Source of the DNA: Rhinopomastus cyanomelas
Taxonomy: Eukaryota; Chordata; Aves; Bucerotiformes; Rhinopomastidae
Length of the DNA: 64,000 bases
Direction of reading: 5' to 3'
Assembly: GCA_013400115.1 (NCBI GenBank)
Contig: VXBP01001799.1
Coordinates: 158,451-222,450 of the forward strand
A program made the position numbers and the translations under genes. The notes beneath the pieces were generated by a model. That model did not search any database and was not told the origin of the DNA. It saw only the letters and a program-made list of their open reading frames with translations. Shown in pieces: positions 1 to 11,206 of the stretch. Every line of letters starts with the position of its first letter. Within the stretch, counting starts at the first letter, position 1.

Positions 1-330
1 CCCGAGAACGGACGGGGCGGGGGAGCGGGGGGCGCTCGGCTGAGAAGCCGCAGCCCAAGAGGGCCTGCAGCACACACAAGCGGGCTACATACTTCCTCCT
101 TCTTCTTCTCTACTTCCTTCTTTTTCTCAAAACAAAACCGCCCGCTCTGCTTTTTCATTGGCTCACCCAACACGGACATCCGGGACAGGTCCAGGACCAA
201 GTGACACCTTCCCCCAGGACAAGTCCCCTGCGGGGGAGGTGTGCTCCAAAACAAAACAACTCCTTTTCTTTTCCTCTTCATGAAAGCAGAACTGCTGTAA
301 GTTTGAAAACGGTAGCAATTTTCAAACTAC
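1..330. other. GC-rich segment at the left edge, unclassified
   Basis: The first 60 bases are strongly GC-rich with several CpGs. A pyrimidine-rich tract follows (about 91-130), then an inverted CCAAT box (ATTGG near 158), then C- and G-rich runs to about 240. This contrasts with the AT-rich VRK1 intron around it. It could be the edge of an unrecognised mobile element such as an LTR, or a small CpG-rich element cut by the window edge. No ORF or repeat family is recognised, and the left boundary is not visible. Confidence 0.3.
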
Positions 331-333
331 AAC

Positions 334-494
334 ACCCCTACACTACACTCCAACTGGTCAGTTCCCAGTTTGTATTGGTACCTGGGGTTGTTCTTGCCCA
401 GATGCAAGACTCTGCACTTACTCTTGTTATAGCTCATTAGATTTTTCTCAGCCCAGCTCTCCAGCCTGTCCAGATCTTGCTGAATGGCAGCATA
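334..494 (-). repeat. CR1 LINE fragment (RT 3' portion)
   Basis: This stretch is closely similar to 5365-5520 inside the larger CR1 of this window. Shared blocks include the run reading 'ggtacctggggttgttct' and the run ending 'ccagatcttgctgaatggca'. In CR1 orientation (minus strand) it encodes the segment just after the FADDTK box. It is truncated at both ends and has no 3' tail, so it is a dead fragment in VRK1 intron 3. Confidence 0.85.
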
Positions 495-3400
495 TTTAAG
501 CTAACAAAGTATTTTGGTTCCATTTTATAGGGATAAATCCTTGGTAACCACATATTACAAGTGCAACAAAAAATGTACTTGAAAACAAAGCTTTGAAATA
601 GTGCACTAACGGCAAGTTAGTTCTAACAAAAAAGAAAAGTGTATGATTACCAAGAACGAAAACAAGAAAAAGACAATCAAGTAGTAATAACAAAGCATTC
701 CACACATGCAACAGGCATCTTAAATGGTTTTAAATGTAACATTTAAATGCAGATGTAGTGATCCACAAAACTGCAAAAGCCCAGACTGTACCACTTAGCT
801 GGTAGAGGTTTACTGGTGTCCAGTAACACAGAAACGCAAAGAAATCAAACACCTTGACGGAAAATGGGCTTCAGCGTGCATCTGATCAGCTTGCTCAGAT
901 GCAATGCAGGTAGGCCAGCAAGAATGGGAGCAGATACCATCTTAAGTACCATTACTAGGCTCGACCACTGGATTGCAAAGCTACAGCCTATTTCCATCTC
1001 ACTTTCTCAAGCAGCACCGCCCTGATAAACACTGGAGCCAAGACAGTTTTCTGGCCCTCCTTTGCCAGACAGATGTCATGAACATGAAAAAATTCCATTA
1101 GGCCATTAGGCCATAGATCAAGGCACATAAAATTCGGAACACACATATGTACTTTCCAGTTAGTGTATCTGTCCACTATGGACAATAAATGAGTCATCTA
1201 GAGATTATATACACAGAAAAGGGTTAAAAAGCTTGAAAGACAAACTGCTTCAACTTTATGCCCAGGGTCATTCTAAAACAGTGATTTGCTAAATTGAAAT
1301 TAAAGTCTAATTTGAAAAGATAACATAATGAAAGATTATGGAGCATATGTCAAAAGCAAACATTTCTTCAAGTATTATTTTAAGAGTTCTGATCTTTTCC
1401 AGTCAGCAATTTAATGAAGTGTCATTACACTCGGCATCCACTCCTGAACAATGACATCTGAAAGGTCCACATGTTAAAAAGCGTTTCTTTAAGTAAGAAC
1501 TGTGATTCATTTCATACTGCTCAGGCATCAATACTATGAGGACATGTCAAAAACTAAGCCAAATTCCATTCTGCTTTAACAGCTTAATTTGAAGAACATT
1601 ACTACAGAAGCACATACTTTGTTAAACACTAATAATTGTTCAAAGCTGTTAAACACGTTACTTCAGCTGGTGGATCAACTAGGAATCACCCAGGCATCAG
1701 AAAATAGGCCCTTATCCATAGCTACATTATACTAGACTGTAGAAGCATAATAGGTTATGGGTCATTTGTGAGGGCAGCACAAAGACTGGGGCTACTCTTT
1801 ATTGCCATAAAGACAAAATTATAAAAGACAAATTAAAAGTGAGTAGTCATCTGGGAGATTAGCAATGGGGATATTTACAAATGCTGCAACAAAGGGAATT
1901 TGGCATAAAAGCAACCCAAAAGTTCTGACAACTCTTCCTATATGCAGAATCCAAAGTGGAGGCACAAGGCAGATGGACAGGTTTCAAACTCAGGGAAAGG
2001 GAAGGACAGCAATTACGCACAGCACCAAATAATGAATATTTGATGATTTTTCCAAGCAAGTCAAACAATTCTTCCACAAAAGTTAAATGGTATTCTGCTT
2101 CCTGATCAGTTCAAACTCTGGAACCAGTTCCTCTCACAGGCAAGCCACTGCTGATAACTTAGATTTCTGTTATCTGCCTCTAAAACAGGGCACAGCTCCT
2201 GCATAATGGACATCCCCCTACCCTTGATGGAACAGGTTGGACATAAAAATGCATACTGTAACCTTAGAACAGCTCCAGGTTGGGGCTTCTGGTCCATGTG
2301 GAATTCCTGCCCACAAACCAAACACTTAAAGCAGGAGCAATAAACTTATGTGGAAGGTGTGATGGCTCAACATTTGCGTTGCAAATAGTGCTTTTTTCAG
2401 CCAGCAACAGCAATTCGGAAAGAGGGTCATAACCAACATTATCTTGAGACGTCTGAGCAGTATCAAAGTACTCTAGAATTTCCATGTAGTCCGCAGATAA
2501 TAAATATCAAGATTAAAGGCACATACTAACTAAAACGCATTTTATTCTAAATTACTCTGATCTTTCCGTTTCAGGAACAAGTGTTAAAAGTATTAACATA
2601 CTTATGTAAGTAGCCGGTTATTGTGGTAAAACTGTTCAGTATCACCATGTAGTTTAACAAACAAAAGACTAAAACATTGCAGCTCCAAACATTGATGAAG
2701 AACTAATCTTATACATTGGGAAGTTATAATGCAGTTTTCACTTGATACTTGCCTTTGCCACAGAACAAGTATCACCAAGATAAGGACTCATCTGGATCTA
2801 CTATGGCTATTCCCATATTCCCAGGTCTTTTAACTAAAACTAATCACATGTAATAGTAAGGCAGTAGGATCCATAAAGAATAATCAAGCAAAACTTAAGA
2901 AAGATACTTTACACCTTAGGAAGAGGCCATAATGACAACACCAAATTATTCATTTTTCTAATTAAAAACACAGGAAAAAGTCAATTAATGCAAAAACATT
3001 TGCTAATTTGATACATGGACTTAAAGTGAGCTGCTGACAATGTTTTTTCTTCTGTCTAGTCATTAGGCTTAAAAAAAAAATTGTCAATGCCATATTAATT
3101 CAACAGAAATTAGAATACGTATGTGTTTTATGATAAACCATTTGAAGGACTTTATATCTGTGGGGATCTTGGGAATCAAAGCTTTACTGTTTCTACTCCC
3201 AAGCCATCTGTCAGCTTACCAACATCCAGTGGTGAGCAACAGTTCACACAGACTCACTGTTAAATCACAGAAATTTTCCAAAAGCTACCCGTATCTCATT
3301 CATTTTGTGATGCTTAGGTCATTTCCAGAAAGCAGCAAATGAAACAAAATCATCCATTTCAAGAACTATTTCAATTCTGCTGAAGTTCCATTATTCACCC

Positions 3401-3567
3401 TCATACATAGGAGTCCCAATTCTCAGCAGTGTTCCTCTATACTGCCACACTTATTTTAAACACTAAGCAATTGTATTATTTTCAGTCACAAAAAGTTTTG
3501 AATTACACATGCTTTTCCAGAACAAACATTTTCAAGTTGCAAAATAAAGATTCATATGCTCTCTTAC
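495..3567 (-). other. VRK1: VRK1 intron 3 (partial), mostly unique sequence
   Basis: AT-rich sequence downstream, on the minus strand, of the exon ending at 3568. The donor GTAAG follows that exon directly. I searched by eye for the next VRK1 exon (the residues after the catalytic lysine, including the GPLF-type segment) on the minus strand down to position 1 and did not find it, so the intron probably runs off the left edge. Apart from the coding-like relic near 2.1-2.5 kb and the CR1 at 334-494, I recognise nothing here. Confidence 0.6.
1795..2490 (-). pseudogene. Coding-like two-frame relic with Cys-pair motifs
   Basis: Minus-strand reading from about 2485 gives an open, protein-like frame containing YDPLSELLLLAEKS. 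After a shift of frame around 2310-2350 the neighbouring frame continues with CLVCGQEF and then FLCPTC. Two CxxC pairs spaced like a zinc-binding module are followed by an acidic stretch ending at a stop near 2106. An AATAAA lies further downstream on the same strand (1803 to 1798), but no poly(A) tract follows it. I do not recognise the protein family. It may be an old processed pseudogene or exapted repeat inside VRK1 intron 3, or chance. Codon-like composition over two adjacent frames is the only support. Confidence 0.22.
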
Positions 3568-3623
3568 CACTTTTGCAACATAAGGTGCATCACTGCCAAC
3601 AGACTTTGAAGAATTAACATCAG
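3568..3623 (-). CDS. VRK1: VRK1 coding exon 2 (partial gene)
   Basis: A 56-base minus-strand exon. A pyrimidine-rich acceptor ending TTTTACAG precedes 3623 and a GTAAGAG donor follows 3568. Joined to the last base of the upstream exon it restores an Ala codon (phase 1) and reads ADVNSSKSVGSDAPYVAKV, which aligns almost residue for residue with the beta2-beta3 region of vertebrate VRK1 (ADMNSSESVGSDAP in the human protein). The lysine in the final AKV corresponds to the ATP-anchoring catalytic lysine of the kinase fold. VRK1 is a nuclear Ser/Thr kinase that phosphorylates histone H3, BAF/BANF1 and p53 (family knowledge). The exon ends in phase 0. The next exon is not in the window. Confidence 0.93.
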
Positions 3624-4752
3624 CTGTAAAAACAGAAGCGTTTGTAATTTAGTGGGAGAGGAAACAATCACAAAACATGAACGTATTTGCCATGTGACAT
3701 GGACAAACAAAGCAGTTAAGTACCAATGTGAAGACACACCAGTACCCTTCACTCTGGTAAGAGAACTACTCTATATAGCAAAACTACTCTATACCGTATG
3801 GTTTCCCTTCTGCTTGAAAGCCGGTTTTAATAGCTTTTACTATTCAACAACTTTTTCCTAGTCAATAGCATTTCTTTCCAGGACTGCAATGAGCATAGAC
3901 AGTTATGGACATAATGAAGAAAAACACATTCTCTCTACTATTTTGCCATGTCACATATCCAAAAGTTACTGTGTTGCTACTAAGCTGTTAGTATTTATAA
4001 CAGAAAGAGTTACAGGCATGAAGGACAGCACACCTTTGTGCAACTGATGGGAAAGCAAACAGTAAACTTTGCCTTGAACAACACAGACTCTTGAAACTAA
4101 AACTGTATTATCTGAGCAAACTGAAACCCCAGTCTCAATAAAATCAGTAGCTCAATACTGACTATGTAGTGGAGAGCTCCTTTAGCAAGAAATCACAAAC
4201 TGGTCCTATTTTTCTTCGTAATCCACTTACACTGCAGTATTTCATTTCAAAACCAAAACAATTCTGATTTTTTTTACTCTCTATGAATCCAGTGCAACTT
4301 TTTCACCACAAGAGAGAATACCATAAATACATAGCAAAAGAAAACCATATCATGATCACATGATCCCTTCAAAACAATTTAGTAAATGACTAGGGGCAAT
4401 CAACTATTTTAATTCCTTGAGGCATCCTCAAGGTCCCTCATATCTGTTCAAATAAAAGAAATACTAAACATAGAACACTGTTCACTATAACAAATATTCA
4501 ACAAACAGCACTGAAAAACAAGATCTGTGATGATACTTTAAACTGCAAAGCTGAAGATTTCACTCTGTTTTGAACATTGGCTACATAAAAAGAGTATGTC
4601 TTATGTCAGAAACTCGTAAGGCAATGACAAAGTCAAAAGTGGATGCAAAGTAAAAGCCAGACAAAACACTGACTCATCAGTAGACACTCCAAAATATGTT
4701 TAGACAGTTGCAGTTTCGAATTTTTTATATAAGGACACAATCAAAAATCATG

Positions 4753-6302
4753 AAATCATAGAATCATAGATCATCTGGTCCAATCCCCCTGACACAGCAG
4801 GGTCACCTAGACCAAGTTACACAGGAACACGTCCAGGCAGGTTTTAAACACTTCCAGAGAAGGAGACTCCACAACCTCCCCTGAGCAGCCTGTTCCAACC
4901 TCACTGGGAAGAAGCTCCTTCTCAGGTTGATGTGCAACCCCCTATGTTCCAGCTTACAACCATTGCCCCTTGTCCTGTCACTAGATGACATTGCTAAGAG
5001 TCTGGCTCCATCCTCCTGACACCCACCCTTCACACATTTATAGACATTAATGAGGTCACCCTCAGTCTCCTCTTCTCCAAGGTAAAGAGACTCAGCTCCC
5101 TCAGCTTCATCATCCTCGCTGCTGTACACTGCACTCCCTCCAGAAGCTCCACATCCCTCTTGAACTGAGGAGCCCAGAACTGGACACAGCACTCTACATG
5201 TGGTCTCACCAGGGCAGAGTAGAGGGCGAGAAGAACCTCTCTTGAGCTACTAAGCACCCCCCTTCTGATCCACCCCAGGATGCTTTTGACCCTCTTGGCC
5301 ACAAGAGCACACTCCAGGTTCATGGTCACCCTACTGTCCACCAGGACCTCTAGGTCCCTTTCCCCTACACTGCTCTCCAACAGGTCAGTCCCCAGCCTAT
5401 ACTGGTACCTGGGGTTGTTTCTGCCCAGATGCAAGAATCTACCTTTACCCTTGTTACAGTTCATTATATTTCTCCCTGCCCAGCTCTCCAGCCTGTCCAG
5501 ATCTTGCTGAATGGCAGCACAGTCTGCAGGGGTGTCAGCAAAACCACCCAGCTTTGTGTCATCAGCAAACCTGCTGACAGTGCATGCCAATCCCTCATCC
5601 AAGTCATCAATGAATAGATTGAACAGGACTGGTCCCAGCACCGACCCCTGGGGCACTCCACTAGATACAGGCCTACCACTAGACTCTGTCCCACTGACCA
5701 CTATCCTCTGACTTCTATCCTTCAGCCAGTTCACAATCCACCTCACTACCCGATCATCTAGACCACACTGCTTCAGTTTGGCTGCAAGGATGCTGTGAGA
5801 GACTGTGTCAAATGCCTTACTCAAATCAAGATAGACCATATCCACTGCTCTGCCATCATCTATCCACCCGATTATGTCCTCATCAAAGGCTATCTGGTTT
5901 GTCAAGCATGACTTTCCCTTTGTAAAGCTGTGCTGACTGTCCCTAACAACCCTCCTGTCCTTGATATGCCTGGAGACAGCCTCTAGAACAAATTGTTCCA
6001 TCACCTTTCCTGGGGTGGAGGTGAGGCTGACCAGTCTACAGTTACCTGCATCCTCCTTCTTTCCCTTTTTGAAGACTGGAGTGACATTTGCTATCCTCCA
6101 GTCTCTAGGCACCTCTCCTGATCCCCAGGACTTAGAAACGATGATGGACAGCGGCTTATGAATGACTTCTGCCATCTCCCTTAGTACATGTGGGTGCATC
6201 CCATCTGGGCCCATGGATTTGTCTACATCCAGTTTGCTCAACTTATCCCTAACACAGTCCTTATCAACCAAGGGAGAATCCAGCTGCTCTCTCACATAGA
6301 GA
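4753..6302 (-). mobile_element. CR1 LINE, 5'-truncated, with long RT region
   Basis: The largest CR1 copy in the window. The 3' end (lower coordinates) shows tandem ATTCTATG-type 8-mers (4753-4769) joined abruptly to 'tcatctggtcc', so the usual G-rich stretch between tail and body is missing. The body matches the copies at 38281-38928 and 43190-43605 closely. The 5' end stops near 6300 inside the reverse-transcriptase region, and the endonuclease domain is absent, as in most 5'-truncated CR1 insertions. It lies antisense to the neighbouring CR1 fragment and in the same sense as VRK1. Confidence 0.95.
5030..6295 (-). pseudogene. CR1 ORF2 reverse transcriptase remnant
   Basis: A 421-codon open frame covering most of the CR1 reverse transcriptase: finger region with MGPDGMHP, then PVFKKGKKED, then AFDTVSH (the first catalytic Asp region), SGVPQGSVLGPVLF, and the catalytic FADDTKL box. 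The thumb region follows with YSALVRPHVE and FWAPQFKRDVELLE. The N-terminal endonuclease is missing. Compared with the sibling copies near 38.6 and 43.5 kb, one C is lost in the run near 5058-5062 (GGTCACCCTC against GGTCACCCCTC), which shifts the frame after RRLR. A further deletion of about 11 bases lies near 4890. The downstream part continues in another frame (from about 5090 to 4803). Unlikely to be functional. Confidence 0.9.
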
Positions 6303-6361
6303 GTAACTCCTCCTCACACAACCAAATTCCTGAAGCAGGTTAAAAAAGGGCAACAAGATGC

Positions 6362-6790
6362 ACCATCATCAAGTTTGTTGATGACACAAATCTGAGAGGA
6401 GTGGCTGACATGCCAGTGGCAGTGCTGCCATCCAGCATGACCTGGATAGTCTGGAGAGTTGGGTGGAGAGGAGCTCGATGATGTTCAAGAAGGGCAGGTG
6501 TACAGTTTTGCATGTGTGCAACAACAAGCCCATGCATCAGTACAGACCGGAGACCAGGCAAAGGGACTGGAGGGTGCCAATGGACCACAGACTGACCATG
6601 AGCCAGCAGTGTGCCCTTGCAGCCGAGAAGGCCAGTAGTCTCTTGCGGTACATTAAGAAGAGTGTGGCCAGTAGGTTAAAAGAGGTTCTCCTGCCCTTTT
6701 ACTCTGCCCTGGTTAGGCCACATCTGGAATATTGCATCCAGTTCTGAGCTTGCCAGTTCAAGACGGACAGAAAGCTACTGGAGACAAAAA
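6362..6790 (+). mobile_element. CR1 LINE fragment, both ends missing
   Basis: Plus-strand CR1 reading from the 'atcaagtttgttgatgacac' block (a diverged FADDT box, here FVDDTN) through MSQQCALAAEKA and YSALVRPHLEYC to about 6790. It has no 3' UTR or 8-mer tail and no 5' part. It is noticeably more diverged than the neighbouring CR1 and lies in opposite orientation only about 60 bases from it. It stops about 54 bases short of the VRK1 exon boundary at 6845. Confidence 0.92.
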
Positions 6791-6844
6791 GAATAAATAT
6801 CTCACTGTCCATTTAAAAGCACTATGAAAGTCAACTACACTCAC

Positions 6845-7001
6845 CCAGGTATAAGCATCCAAAGCCTCCTTGGCCTACAGGGTCACCTAATTTCCATTCT
6901 TTTTTTGATGTATCCAATAGAACTTCGCCCTGAGCAAACACTTCAGCAAGCTTCCTTTTTGCAGGGGCTCTTTTTCCAGCTGTCTTCTTATTATATGGCA
7001 T
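6845..7001 (-). CDS. VRK1: VRK1 coding exon 1 with start codon
   Basis: Minus-strand exon with acceptor CTCTCTCTAG ending at 7008. Six bases of 5' UTR (7007-7002) precede ATG at 7001-6999. The 157 coding bases give MPYNKKTAGKRAPAKRKLAE at the N-terminus, then GEVLLDTSKKEWKLGDPVGQ and GGFGCLYL. This matches the vertebrate VRK1 N-terminus (human has an MPRVK... start, AKRHLAEQFAVGE and KKEWKVG) and contains the glycine-rich ATP loop GQGGFG. A strong GTGAGT donor begins at 6844 and leaves one base of an Ala codon, completed at 3623. The paralogue VRK2 fits less well because it lacks the basic N-terminal AKRKLAE-like segment. The kinase is nuclear and linked to chromatin condensation and the cell cycle (family knowledge). 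The remaining kinase domain is outside the window. Confidence 0.95.
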
Positions 7002-7007
7002 TTTCCC

Positions 7008-10000
7008 CTAGAGAGAGAGGAGGAAAGGAAAAATTAAATACACTTTAAAAAACAAATGTTCCACGCTCTCATAGTTTACCCAGAAATCAGTCAGAAGCAT
7101 GAAAAAGCATGAAGTATTTAAGTTTTAATTTGTTACTACATAGATACTTTAAAAGAAATAAGTAGTTTTACCTCTGAATTCTAAGTGAAAAACAACAAAT
7201 TTTTTTAGGAATCACAAAAATATTTGTGATTCACACAAATCAAAAGCAAAAACTTTCACAAGATAAAACATACTGGAAGACTTCATATAATAATAAGTGT
7301 CATAGTGCACAGGAATCACTACATGATCAAAACGATCACAGCAGGTCAATAAACAGGTTTTCAGGACACCCATATCATATTAAAGCAGAGGACAGACTGA
7401 AACAGTTAGAACTAGTAGTGGGAAAATAAGTCTAGCACCCCAAGAGTGACTTGGTTAAATTAAAGAGTAAAAGAAAGCACATAAAATCAGCAGTGTTACC
7501 TAATGACTCAGATGTCAGGCAAGATTACACTATCATCTAAATGTTTACAAAAATGAGCACACTGTCCTCAAGCTAGGAACAACGTAAGAGATGTGAAGAA
7601 GGCTTGACAGACTGAATCCCTTTACCTTGGAGTTACTACAAATAATGTGAGCAAAAGTTGGACAAATGCACTTAGGTGCTTGAATGCTGGACAGGCTTCT
7701 GCTTGCTCAAGGAAAAATGTGTGTCCTCTTTTCCAATAAAGCTAGCAAGACACTGAAATGAAACTATTCACACACTTCACACTTGGACATTTACAGCAAC
7801 TCTCTTTACAGTGGCCTTGATTAAAAGACCATTAAGTTTACTTACAATAGCTCCTCAAGAGCACTGAAGAAAGAGCTGGTTTTTCCCTCTTCCCCCTTCC
7901 TGCTCCTCCTTTTTTTTATAGTTTAACATGGTAAATAATTGCATGCCTGCAGGTATTTAGTTTTTTAAGAAATAATTAATTAATGACAACTTCCCTTTAT
8001 CCATAAAAGCAAAAATTCAAAATGGACATAAGTTCGAACATCCCCAGCTGGGAACCCTGCCCTTAACAAATACACTAGATACACATACATGCTTTCTTGG
8101 CTGTATATATTCATATCCATCTGTTAAGATGGCACTGTGCCTCTTTACAAGTTGGTCAAACTATCAGTAGGCCACAGGTGCCAAACACTGATCGCTTTCA
8201 ATGGGCAGCATGCACAATATTAAGCACTCACTCTTTTGCAAAAAAGCTGTTATACATGGAAATATTTAAGCAATGGCTGCACATGCTTTCACATTTACTA
8301 GGATAAATGGATTCAAGTATCTTACATTTATTGAAGCTAAAAACACCTGGAGAATGCAAGAATTCTCTACATGAAGATACAAAAATAATGAAAAAATATA
8401 ATGACAATTTAGTGCAAATTCTTTCATTCTATGCACTTTTCAGGTCACAATACAGTAGATAGAAGAGTTTGTCAGAAAACATATGAACCAGCAAACAGGA
8501 TGCAAAGCTGACCACTGTGCATTGCACAACTGGAATAAAGCCATCTACTTCTCTCTAAAATCACATCCAAAAGCTCACAGACACCAAACAAAAAAAAAAA
8601 TCACCTTTAACTTTCCTACATCTCAATTACCTCGCCCCATCAGCAAATGGAAATATTTTCTATCCCACAGGTATTGTGAAGCTTAATTCATTAGGGCCTG
8701 CAACCACACTGAAGTCCTTGGAAATAGAGTGCCATAGATGTCAAGTGCTGTACTATCATTCAAGTATCAAACAGATCTGATCCTACTTGGCTATGGTACC
8801 AAACAAGAACAATTTTCAAGGTACATGATTGTAAACAGCAGCATTTTACAAGGCTATAATCTGCTGAAAACAGATACTGCTACTAACGAGTATGAGTTAC
8901 AGAAGTCTGTTTGTCTAAACTCTTTCCAAAAGCTTCTCAGCACTACAAAGGCTATTTCTCCTGCTTGACCCTCATAAAACATCCTGGAAGAAACAGAATA
9001 CACTGTACTTCAGACATGCAGACAATTTTACATCAGTAGTGGTATTAGCAGTGTTATCTTTACAATGCTGTCTGCAATGGTTGCTACTCTAATGATACTT
9101 GAACTCTTAGAATAAATATGAATAGCCACTTCTCAATTTTTGCTGGCCACGAATTCTCCATAAAACTCCACAAGTATAAATTAAATTTATTTTGAAGGAA
9201 AAATTTCTGCTGTGTGGCAACCTAGACTGGTTTCTTCCTTATCCTCCTCTTTTATTCCCTGGAAACTGGCACTTTCATGGTTGTTTATCTCAGTAGGACT
9301 TCTTTTCTTTTTCAATACAGAAAAGGCTTGCTGGTGACTTTTGCTCCTCTTCATGGGTAGGTAGCACCAACAAGACCTGTAATCTGTGCATATTAAATAC
9401 TGTTAATCAGTCACAGCAAGACATCTAAGTCTGCCTGCAAACAAAGAAATAAAGACATGCAAAAAGAAAAATAAGATTTGCTCAAGGAGTGGGACGGCAA
9501 GAACAAGACTCATGAACGCAGCAGAAATGTTTAATAGGAGGGACCACCAGAAAAAATGAACTATCAGTGACTTGTAATACCAAGTAAGGTAGATATTGAA
9601 CAAAGACTTCCTTGTCTATTTTGGACACTCGTCTGACACTTTGTTACATTTTCTAGTACCTCCATAATCTCATTTCCTGGCAACTAATGGCATCTGACAA
9701 ATAAGGGTACTTTTGGAAGAAGAGGTACTAAGATAAATGTCCATTGGTGAACCATAACTAATGAGAAGCATTTCATCACAATAGCACCATACTGGGCAAA
9801 CCAAATGCCTTTTCTTTTTAAGGGTACTAAGATGACTTTTTAAAAATCCAGAATGCAGCTTATTCAAAGATAGGAAACAGTCATTTAAAAAACTAATTAC
9901 TGTGTTAACTAATTTTAAGTGGTCTTCTCACAAATACATGTTTTTCTTTCAACAAGTGTACGCATTTCCCCTGAAAATACTGATCATCTCTCAGATAGTT

Positions 10001-10760
10001 ACTGGAATCAACAATCAAATCATTTGTCACTCCAAATCACCTCACCACCAAAACAAGAGCAAATACGTATGCATGTGTGAAAGGTTTGGCTTCCAGGGCT
10101 TTTGATAGCTTGGCACCTTGTATAAACATCAGGTCTTTGAGGATTATCTCCAACAATTAAGAGTCCAGTTTATTAGTACAGAGGAAGGAGCAAGTTTGTT
10201 ACAGAATTAATACAAAAGCTTGAAAACAACTTTTATATTTTTGCTCGTGATAAAAAAACCCTTTTATTCACTATGAATTAATAAAAGTCTTAAGGACTAA
10301 TTAAAAAGGAAAGAAAACATAAAGGGGTTGCCATGCCTGCAACTGAGTAAGTCTTAAACAAGGAAGGCAGATGAAAGTGAAGAAAACCACATCCACTGAA
10401 GGAAAGAAACCAGCTTAGCACAGCTCATACACAACAGGCCTGCCCGGATGCTGAAATTGCAGAGCTCTGTGATTTGTAAGTTTGTATTCAAAAAAAAAAA
10501 CCCCGATGTTTACTTCAAAGCAAAACTCGGTAATGATCTCCAACCAAAGTGATTTTTACTTTCTTAGCCACACCGGTGTGTACCTGAAGGTGCCGAACCT
10601 GTGTGTGGCACTAAATATGGCTTTTACTCTACAACACCCACCTCGCCCTTGGGGTAAAAATGAATAACCACGAACGAAAGCAAACAGAGGCAGTTTTAGA
10701 GCCAACAGCCCATGAAAGAAGGGGAACAGGGATACAACAGACTCCTGCTGAAACTGAGGG
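7008..10760 (-). other. VRK1: VRK1 intron 1, no recognised element
   Basis: AT-rich sequence between the promoter island and the first coding exon. I see no CR1, tRNA or convincing exon in it. There are a few homopolymer tracts, for example A-runs near 8590 and 10492 and a T-run near 7910. The exact 5' end depends on which first-exon donor is used (see the promoter entry). Confidence 0.55.
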
Positions 10761-10920
10761 GTCTCACCCACCTGCCCGAGTTCCCTCCCTCCCTATGGGC
10801 CCAGAGCCCATGAATAGGGCCGAATGAACCCAGGAAAGGCCCTGCCTCACGGTACCAAACGAGAGGGAAGAACCAGGCCCGAGAGGGCCCCGAGTACCAC
10901 TGGCCTCCTCAGCCAGAGAC

Positions 10921-10928
10921 GCGGGAAA
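10921..10928 (-). promoter_or_regulatory. E2F-like site TTTCCCGC
   Basis: On the minus strand the sequence reads TTTCCCGC, an exact match to the E2F consensus TTTSSCGC. A weaker TTCCCGC lies on the plus strand at 11093-11099. An E2F site in the VRK1 promoter island would fit the proliferation-linked expression reported for VRK1. A single 8-base match in a GC-rich island could be chance. Confidence 0.4.
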
Positions 10929-11161
10929 ACCTGGTCTCGTAGCAACAGGGACAACGGGAAGGACGCGGAGAGACTCAGGACCGCAGAAGTCGCTTCCTGG
11001 AGCACAACCCGCAGCCCAAGAGCGAGCGGCGGCATCAAATACCTCCCGTGTGCCGACACCGGTCAACGCCGCTCCTTCCACCCCGTCCGAACTTCCCGCA
11101 CTGCTCAAGGCCCTGCAGCGTCCCGCCCGCCCCGCGCCCACCTCCAGCATCGCCTGCGTCC

Positions 11162-11166
11162 ATTGG
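11162..11166 (-). promoter_or_regulatory. CCAAT box (NF-Y type)
   Basis: Minus-strand CCAATGG within the island, about 40 bases downstream of the ACTACA motif. CCAAT boxes usually lie 60-100 bases upstream of the start of transcription, which would put the VRK1 start near 11070-11100 if this box is used. Confidence 0.5.
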
Positions 11167-11206
11167 GCCGCCCCGCCACGACTGTTCGCCTCTCCCCGGG
11201 CGCGGT

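Larger units (their letters stand above)
3624..6844 (-). other. VRK1: VRK1 intron between coding exons 1 and 2
   Basis: An intron of 3,221 bases, bounded on the minus strand by a GTGAGT donor (6844-6839) and a TTTTACAG acceptor (3631-3624). About 3624-4750 is unique AT-rich sequence in which I see nothing. The rest is occupied by two oppositely oriented CR1 fragments (about 4753-6300 and 6362-6790). The second ends only about 54 bases from the 5' splice site. Confidence 0.85.

Noticed and set aside
1681..1720. A possible next VRK1 exon (minus strand, KGLFSD-like reading)
   Set aside because: Only a few residues match the expected GPLFTEL segment and there are no good splice sites, so it is taken as chance.
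5030..6295. The 421-codon RT ORF as a domesticated host gene
   Set aside because: It is flanked by CR1 3' UTR and an 8-mer tail, is broken by frameshifts relative to sibling copies, and has no promoter or splice context.
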